Positions 59,029-64,000 of a DNA stretch of 64,000 nt are shown here, piece by piece. The stretch comes from Stappia indica. Lineage in GTDB: Bacteria > Pseudomonadota > Alphaproteobacteria > Rhizobiales > Stappiaceae. The notes beneath the pieces are model-generated. The model made no database searches, was not told the origin of the DNA, and saw only the letters and a list, made by a program, of their open reading frames with translations. Every line of letters starts with the position of its first letter. Position 1 is the first letter of the stretch. A program made the position numbers and the translations under genes. The stretch is from positions 372,001 through 436,000 of the forward strand of contig NZ_MBQE01000005.1 in assembly GCF_001696535.1 (NCBI RefSeq). The letters are read 5' to 3'.

Positions 59029-59633
59029 CCGCCTCCCTTCCCAGGCCGCAGAAAAAGACGAAGAAGGCGCTCGAGGCGCGGCAGGTCATCATGGCCGCCG
59101 CCGCCCGGATGATGCGCGAGCGCGGCTATGCCGATACCTCCTTGCGCGATCTGGCGGCCGAGGTCGGCATGAAGGCCGGCAGTCTCTACTACCATTTCGC
59201 CTCCAAGGACGAGCTGGCCATCGAGGTCATGCGGCTCGGCGTGCAGCTTGTCTGCGATGCAGTCGACGAGGCGTTGGCGAAGCGGCCGGACGCAAGCCCG
59301 CGCGAGCGGATCGTCATCGCCCTCAAGGTTCATCTGGAGACGCTGCTCTCGGCGAGCGATTTCGCCTCGGCCCATATCCGCTGCTACCCCTTCGTGCCCG
59401 AAGCGGTGCAACAGGAACTGCTGGCGACGCGCCGCAACTACGACAAGGTCTGGAGCGCGATCATCCGCGATTATCTGGGGCCGGAGGCCGACGGCCTGCG
59501 CGTCCGCTACCTGCGCCACGCCCTGATCGGCGCGCTCAACTGGTCGCTGGAATGGTTCGACCCCGCCCGCGACGCCGTGCCGGGCTACGTCGCCGCGCTC
59601 GAGCGGCTGCTGCCACCCGAAACCAAAGCCTGA
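58995..59633 (+). CDS. TetR-family transcriptional regulator
   Basis: Repressor of 212 residues. The helix-turn-helix is TSLRDLAAEVGMKAGSLYYHF (shown here by its ends TSLRDLAAE and GSLYYHF), near residues 48-68, and the rest is the ligand-binding helical domain. The ATG at 58995 has GGAA 6 bases upstream; a GTG at 59025 overlaps the MDR stop as GTGA and is an equally good start (202 residues). Being last in the hydratase-dehydrogenase arm it probably controls the symmetric operator at 55785-55798 and responds to an acyl-CoA or acid intermediate. Confidence 0.9.
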   Translation: MPLALAGHSPVTASLPRPQKKTKKALEARQVIMAAAARMMRERGYADTSLRDLAAEVGMKAGSLYYHFASKDELAIEVMRLGVQLVCDAVDEALAKRPDASPRERIVIALKVHLETLLSASDFASAHIRCYPFVPEAVQQELLATRRNYDKVWSAIIRDYLGPEADGLRVRYLRHALIGALNWSLEWFDPARDAVPGYVAALERLLPPETKA

Positions 59634-59640
59634 GACGCTC

Positions 59641-60273
59641 TCAGCGCTGCGAGGCGGCGACCATCGCGCCGACGCCGATGAAGGCACCGCCCGTCACCCG
59701 GTTGAACACCTGTCCCCAGCGCGTCAGCCAGGGCGCCAGCCGTCCGGCCGCGCCCGCCAGCACCACCTCGTAGGCGAACTCCACCGCCGCGTAGGTGCCT
59801 GCGAAGATCGCGAACTGCAGCAGGAGCGAGGTGCCCGGCTGCATGAACTGCGGCAGGAAGGTCGAAAAAAAGATCAGCGCCTTGGGGTTCGACAGCGCCA
59901 CCAGCAGGCCTTGCGTGAAGGCGCGGCGGCGGCTGATCGGGCGTGCCGCCGGGCCGCCCTCGCTCGCCGCCTGGATGCCGGCGGTGAAGGCCGGTGCCCG
60001 CCACAGCCGGATGCCCAGCCAGATGAGATAGGCAGCGCCCACCCACTTCACAACGCTGAACAGCATCTCGGAGGTCAGCATCAACGCGCCGAGGCCGGCG
60101 AGCGAGGCGCCGATCAGCAGCGCCATTCCGGTGATGCAGCCGAGCGCGGTGAACACGGTGCGGCCGAGCCCGTAGCGGACCCCGTGATTGAGGCAGAGGA
60201 GGCCGTTCGGCCCCGGCGTCAGCGACAGGGCGAGCGAGGCCAGCAGGTAGACCAACCACAGATCGAGGCTCAT
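59641..60273 (-). CDS. LysE-family amino acid/metabolite exporter
   Basis: Membrane protein of 210 residues with about six spans, starting MSLDLWLVYLLASLALSLTPGPN trimmed at the hallmark TPGPNGLLCLNHGV. Other family marks are GCITGMALLIGASLAGLG and GAAYLIWLGIRLWR. LysE/RhtB proteins export amino acids, homoserine lactones or related compounds. It converges with the TetR gene at a 7-base gap. Substrate unknown. Confidence 0.9.
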   Translation of the reverse strand: MSLDLWLVYLLASLALSLTPGPNGLLCLNHGVRYGLGRTVFTALGCITGMALLIGASLAGLGALMLTSEMLFSVVKWVGAAYLIWLGIRLWRAPAFTAGIQAASEGGPAARPISRRRAFTQGLLVALSNPKALIFFSTFLPQFMQPGTSLLLQFAIFAGTYAAVEFAYEVVLAGAAGRLAPWLTRWGQVFNRVTGGAFIGVGAMVAASQR

Positions 60274-60421
60274 GCCGGCACTCCACAGGGGCGGGCGGGG
60301 ACAGGGCGCGGCCGGCGTAAAATGTCGGGGGCCGAGCGGCGAACTCTAACATGCGCCGCGCCGTTGGAAAGGGCCTGCGTGCGGCTTGGCGATTTTGCGA
60401 CGATTGAGACGGGATCAGCCG

Positions 60422-60458
60422 ATTTCGAGACGGAATTTTGCAAAATTCGTCTCGAAAT
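60422..60458. repeat. Near-perfect 37-base palindrome
   Basis: ATTTCGAGACGGAATTTTG (60422-60440) is followed at once by CAAAATTCGTCTCGAAAT (60441-60458). The arms are complementary over 18 positions with one bulged G. It is AT-richer than its surroundings. It could form a cruciform, bind a dimeric regulator, or be the trace of a small element. It lacks a T-run and is not a terminator. Confidence 0.7.
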
Positions 60459-60691
60459 TTGCAGCGCTGCTTATCCCCGCAGGCCTCTGGCACGGGCACC
60501 CGGAAAAGCGCAGTAAAGCGCCGATCCGGGCGCCTCACGCAAGACCGACTGCCCGGGGCCACCCGATCTGTCCCCGTTCGGGTCGCCCGAAACGGGCCGA
60601 TTGCAGCGAAATTTCGGGAAGGGTGATCGAACCGCCTCGCGGCACTTGTCCCCGTGGCGGGGCCGGCGTGCGATGGGCTTCGGCAGGTGCC

Positions 60692-60720
60692 GCGCGCTGC
60701 GGATTATCCCCGCAGCGCGC
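60692..60720 (-). other. Hairpin downstream of the RND gene
   Basis: GCGCGCTGCGG (60692-60702) pairs perfectly with CCGCAGCGCGC (60710-60720) around a 7-base loop, 20 bases after the RND stop. No T-run follows on either strand, so it may stabilise the mRNA end or assist Rho-dependent termination. Confidence 0.5.
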
Positions 60721-60740
60721 GATGTCGGTTCGGCGGGCCG

Positions 60741-63700
60741 TTATTCGGCCGGCGTCCGCTCCGCGGCGGGGGACTTGTCCCCGGCCGCCGGCGCCGGATG
60801 CTCGTCGTCCTCGTGCTTGGGCAGGTGGCCGTCGATCGGGATGCGGCGGAACATCCGCATCACGAAGACGAAGAAAACCGGCACGAAGAAGATCGCCAGG
60901 ATCGTGCCCGAGATCATGCCGCCCATCACGCCGGTGCCGATGGCGTTCTGGCTGCCGGCGCTGGCGCCGGAGGCGATGGCCAGCGGCGTCACGCCCAGGG
61001 TGAAGGCCAGCGACGTCATCAGGATCGGCCGGAAGCGCAGATGCGCCGCCTCGATGGTCGCGTCGATCAGCGAGCGCCCCTCCGCCATCAGGTCCTTGGC
61101 GAACTCGATGATCAGAATGGCGTTTTTCGCCGACAGGCCGACGATCGCGATCAGGCCGACGGTGAAGTAGACGTCGTTCGGCATGCCGCGCAGCGTCACC
61201 GCCGCCACCGCGCCGATCACGCCCAGCGGCACCACCAGCATCACCGCGAAGGGGATCGACCAGCTTTCGTAGAGCGCGGCCAGCAGCAGGAACACGAACA
61301 GGATGCTGAGGCCGATCAGGAACGGCGCCTGCGTTCCCGACTGGATCTCCTGCAGCGACTGGCCCGTCCATTCGTAGCCGAAGCCGGCCGGCAGTTGGCC
61401 GGCAAGCCGCTCCATCTCGGCGATCGCCTCGCCCGACGAATAGCCGGGCGCCGCCTCGCCGGAGATGCGGATCGACGGATAGCCGTTATAGCCGACGATC
61501 TGCGACGGACCCTTGCTCCACACCACATCGGCGAAGGCCGAAAGCGGCACCATTCCGCCGTTGTTGTTGCGGACGTTGAGCCGCAGCAGGTCGTTCGTCT
61601 CCATGCGCGCGTCCTGGTCCGCCTGTACCGTCACGCGCTGCATGCGTCCCGAATTCGGGAAGTCGTTGACATAGGACGAGCCGAGATTGGCCGAGATGGT
61701 GGCGTTGATGTCGGCAAAGGCGACGCCGAACGCATTGGCCTTCTCGCGGTCGATCATGAGATCGACCTGCGCCGCGTCGGGCAGGCCGTCGACGCGCAGG
61801 CCGGCCAGGATCGGGCTTTGCGAGGCCGCTCCCATCATCTGGTCGCGCGCGGCCGCCAGCGCCTCGGTGCCGCGTCCGCCGCGGTCCTGCAGGCGGAAGG
61901 TGAAGCCGTTCGAGGTGCCCAGGCCTTGGATCGCCGGCGGCGACAGGGCGAAGGAGATCGCGTCCTTGATGCCGAAGAGCTGGCCGTTGGCACGCCCGGC
62001 AATGGCGCCGGCCGCATCTTCGGGACCGCGCTCCGACCAGTCCTTCAGCGTCACGAAGGCGAGGGCCGCGTTCTGGCCGGCACCGGAGAAGCTGAAGCCG
62101 AGAATGCCGACGATCCGCGACACGGCGCTTTCCTTGCCGAAGATCGCCTCGACCTGCTCCATCACTTCCAGCGTCCGGTTGGCGCTCGCCTCCGGCGGGG
62201 CCTGGATGTTGACCAGCAGGAAGCCCTGGTCCTCGTTCGGCAGGAACGAGGAGGGCAGGCGCATGAAGCCCCAGCCGAGGCCGACGAGCAGGGCCAGATA
62301 GATGATCATCATCCGTCCGGCGCGGCGCGAGATCCACGAGACGACGGAGCTGTAGCCGTTGGTCGTGCGGCCGAAGCCGCGGTTGAACCAGCCGAAGAAG
62401 CCCTTCTTCTCTTCGTGATGCCCCTTCGGAATCGGCTTCAGCATGCTGGCGCAGAGCGCCGGCGTGAAGGACAGCGCCAGGAAGCCCGAGAACAGGATCG
62501 ACACGACCATGGTCAGGCTGAACTGCTGGTAGATGACGCCGACCGCGCCCGGGAAGAAGGCCATCGGCACGAACACGGCCGTCAGCACCAGCGTGATGCC
62601 GATGATGGCGCCGGTGATCTGGGTCATCGCCTTGCGGGTCGCGGCCCGCGGCGACAGGCCTTCCTCGGCCATGATGCGTTCGACGTTCTCCACCACGACG
62701 ATGGCGTCATCGACGAGAATGCCGATGGCCAGCACCATGGCGAACATGGTCAGCACGTTGATCGAGAATCCGGCCGCCAGCATGACGGCGCAGGTGCCCA
62801 GCAGCGCCACCGGCACCACCAGCGTCGGAATGACGGTGTAGCGGAAGCTCTGCAGGAACAGGAACATCACCACGAAGACGAGGGCGACGGCCTCCAGCAG
62901 CGTGTGGATCACCTTCTCGATCGACGCCTCGACAAAGGGCGAGGTGTCGTAGGGGATCTCGTAGGTGATGCCCGGCGGGAAGAACTGCGCGAGCTCCTCC
63001 ATCTTGGCGCGCACCGCCTCCGATGTCGCCATGGCGTTGCCGGTCGGCGACAGCTGTACGCCGATGGCCGCGCTCGGCTGGCCGTTCAGACGGGTCGAGA
63101 AGTTGTAGCTCTCGCCGCCGATCTCGATGCGCGCGACGTCGGACAGACGCACGGTCGAGCCGTCGGGATTGGCCCGCAGCACCACCTGGCCGAACTCCTC
63201 GATGGAGGAGAGCTGGCCCTTGACCAGCACGCTGGCCGAGATCTGCTGGGTGATCGGGTTCGGCTGGGCGCCGATGCGGCCGGCCGCGACCTGCGCGTTC
63301 TGCGCCCGGATCGCGTTGATGATGTCCTGCGAGGTCAGGTTCAGGCCCAGCATCTTGTCCGGGTCCATCCAGATACGCATCGAGCGCTGGGTGGCGAACA
63401 GCTGGGCGCTGCCGACGCCGTCGATACGGCGGATTTCGCCGAGCACGTTGCGGCTCAGATAGTCGCCGAGATCGACGACATTGTAGGAGCCGTCGGTCGA
63501 GGTGGCCGAGACCACCATCAGGAAGCCGGCGCCGGCCTGCTCGATGCGGATACCCTGCTGGGTGACGATGCCGGGCAGTCGCGGCTCGACGCGGCGCACC
63601 GCATTCTGCACGTCGACCGAGGCCTGCGACACGTCGGTGCCGGGCTGGAAGGTGGCGGTGATCGAGATCCGGCCCGAGCTTTCGGAGGTGGATTCGAAAT

Positions 63701-63929
63701 AGATCAGGCCTTCGACGCCGTTCAGCTCTTCCTCGATGGGCCGGGTGACGCTGAGATAGGCGTCCTCGGGCGCCACGCCGGGATAGTTGGTCGAGATGGA
63801 GATCTGCGGCGGGGCGACGTTCGGATACTGGGCAACCGGCATGAAGGGGATCGCGATCACGCCGGCAAGCGTGATGAAGATGGCGATGACCCATGCGAAG
63901 ACCGGCCGGTTGATGAAAAAGGACGGCAT
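60741..63929 (-). CDS. RND multidrug efflux transporter permease (HAE1 type)
   Basis: Inner-membrane proton-driven pump of 1062 residues, close to AcrB length (about 1050). It starts MPSFFINRPVFAWVIAIFIT with the first span, has two large periplasmic loops and twelve spans. Proton-relay residues are in GILVDDAIVVVENVERIM (Asp-Asp, about 405) and GLSAKNAILIIEFAKD (Lys, near 940). AGGA lies 9 bases before the ATG. The adaptor gene is expected upstream, beyond the window, and a possible tail of it is noted at 63929-64000. No outer-membrane channel gene follows downstream. Confidence 0.95.
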   Translation of the reverse strand: MPSFFINRPVFAWVIAIFITLAGVIAIPFMPVAQYPNVAPPQISISTNYPGVAPEDAYLSVTRPIEEELNGVEGLIYFESTSESSGRISITATFQPGTDVSQASVDVQNAVRRVEPRLPGIVTQQGIRIEQAGAGFLMVVSATSTDGSYNVVDLGDYLSRNVLGEIRRIDGVGSAQLFATQRSMRIWMDPDKMLGLNLTSQDIINAIRAQNAQVAAGRIGAQPNPITQQISASVLVKGQLSSIEEFGQVVLRANPDGSTVRLSDVARIEIGGESYNFSTRLNGQPSAAIGVQLSPTGNAMATSEAVRAKMEELAQFFPPGITYEIPYDTSPFVEASIEKVIHTLLEAVALVFVVMFLFLQSFRYTVIPTLVVPVALLGTCAVMLAAGFSINVLTMFAMVLAIGILVDDAIVVVENVERIMAEEGLSPRAATRKAMTQITGAIIGITLVLTAVFVPMAFFPGAVGVIYQQFSLTMVVSILFSGFLALSFTPALCASMLKPIPKGHHEEKKGFFGWFNRGFGRTTNGYSSVVSWISRRAGRMMIIYLALLVGLGWGFMRLPSSFLPNEDQGFLLVNIQAPPEASANRTLEVMEQVEAIFGKESAVSRIVGILGFSFSGAGQNAALAFVTLKDWSERGPEDAAGAIAGRANGQLFGIKDAISFALSPPAIQGLGTSNGFTFRLQDRGGRGTEALAAARDQMMGAASQSPILAGLRVDGLPDAAQVDLMIDREKANAFGVAFADINATISANLGSSYVNDFPNSGRMQRVTVQADQDARMETNDLLRLNVRNNNGGMVPLSAFADVVWSKGPSQIVGYNGYPSIRISGEAAPGYSSGEAIAEMERLAGQLPAGFGYEWTGQSLQEIQSGTQAPFLIGLSILFVFLLLAALYESWSIPFAVMLVVPLGVIGAVAAVTLRGMPNDVYFTVGLIAIVGLSAKNAILIIEFAKDLMAEGRSLIDATIEAAHLRFRPILMTSLAFTLGVTPLAIASGASAGSQNAIGTGVMGGMISGTILAIFFVPVFFVFVMRMFRRIPIDGHLPKHEDDEHPAPAAGDKSPAAERTPAE

Positions 63930-64000
63930 CAGATCGGATCCTGTGAGACCGGTCCGCAGGCGGCGCGGGAAGGCGCCGGCGGCCGCGGGCGGGCCGTTGC
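63929..64000 (-). CDS. Possible 3' end of the RND periplasmic adaptor gene (partial)
   Basis: One minus-strand frame is open from the window edge to a TGA that shares its A with the RND start codon (TGATG). It would encode the last 23 residues of an upstream protein, rich in Pro, Ala and Arg. Adaptor (AcrA-like) genes usually precede RND genes and often end in such tails, but 72 bases of an open frame in GC-rich DNA is weak support. Confidence 0.3.
   Translation of the reverse strand, partial: ATARPRPPAPSRAACGPVSQDPI

Larger units (their letters stand above)
60274..60740. other. Gene-free region between lysE-type and RND genes
   Basis: These 467 bases contain no supportable gene. They hold a long palindrome (60422-60458), a hairpin near the RND stop (60692-60720) and two copies of TTATCCCCGCAG (60471-60482 and 60704-60715), each 0-3 bases after GCGCTGC. 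The promoter of the LysE-type gene should lie near 60290-60400. Confidence 0.5.

Overview
The window is a high-GC chromosomal segment from an alphaproteobacterium. The best fit is Hyphomicrobiales (Rhizobiales), perhaps a marine Stappiaceae relative; genus is a guess from gene content and order. Supporting signs are the block lptC-lptA-lptB-rpoN-hpf-ptsN, the block rplU-rpmA-GNAT-obgE-proB-proA-nadD-rsfS-rlmH-envC-ctpA, an Hsp20 gene followed by a DUF1150 gene, an NDUFA9-like reductase and a DUF1127 protein. Coding density is high. Two tRNA genes are present. I see no rRNA, CRISPR array, insertion sequence or prophage.

Layout. 1-5.2 kb: a sulfate/thiosulfate ABC importer operon (sbp-cysT-cysW-cysA, minus strand) and two divergent Rrf2-family regulators with four conserved cysteines each. 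5.2-16.6 kb: an accessory catabolic cluster, with a LIV-type ABC importer plus an SDR on the minus strand, then a LysR regulator, a fused E1 alpha/beta 2-oxoacid (acetoin-type) dehydrogenase, its E2, another SDR and a VOC protein on the plus strand, closed by a strong terminator. 16.7-19 kb: a chemoreceptor translated after a secreted Cache-like protein. 19.3-20.3 kb: heat-shock genes behind a sigma-32-like promoter and a structured leader. 20.3-27.2 kb: the ptsN/hpf/rpoN and LPS-transport block, an RNase D-like gene and tRNA-Leu(CAG). 27.4-34.4 kb: mixed single genes (NDUFA9-like, DUF1127, WYL regulator, uppP, GST, queG, SDR, rppH).

34.4-47.3 kb: a conserved housekeeping run on the minus strand covering envelope cleavage (YibQ-like, CtpA, EnvC), ribosome and NAD functions (rlmH, rsfS, nadD), proline synthesis (proA, proB), obgE, three tandem GNAT acetyltransferases and ribosomal proteins L27 and L21. 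47.8-52 kb: tRNA-Ser(CGA), a gene-poor stretch, an MHYT-PAS-GGDEF-EAL protein and an old yellow enzyme. 52-59.6 kb: a second catabolic cluster with divergent arms. A biotin-dependent acyl-CoA carboxylase (two subunits) faces enoyl-CoA hydratase, acyl-CoA dehydrogenase, an MDR oxidoreductase and a TetR regulator, around one symmetric promoter/operator. 59.6-64 kb: a LysE-type exporter, a 467-base gene-free stretch with a long palindrome, and an RND efflux pump whose adaptor gene probably lies just beyond the window.

The most novel-looking material is the carboxylase cluster with its symmetric operator, the E1-fusion/LIV cluster, a ROSE-like leader of the hsp20 gene, a stem that would hide the ribosome-binding site of the sulfate-binding protein, and the paired four-cysteine Rrf2 regulators. 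All functions are inferred from reading translated sequence; no database search was run.
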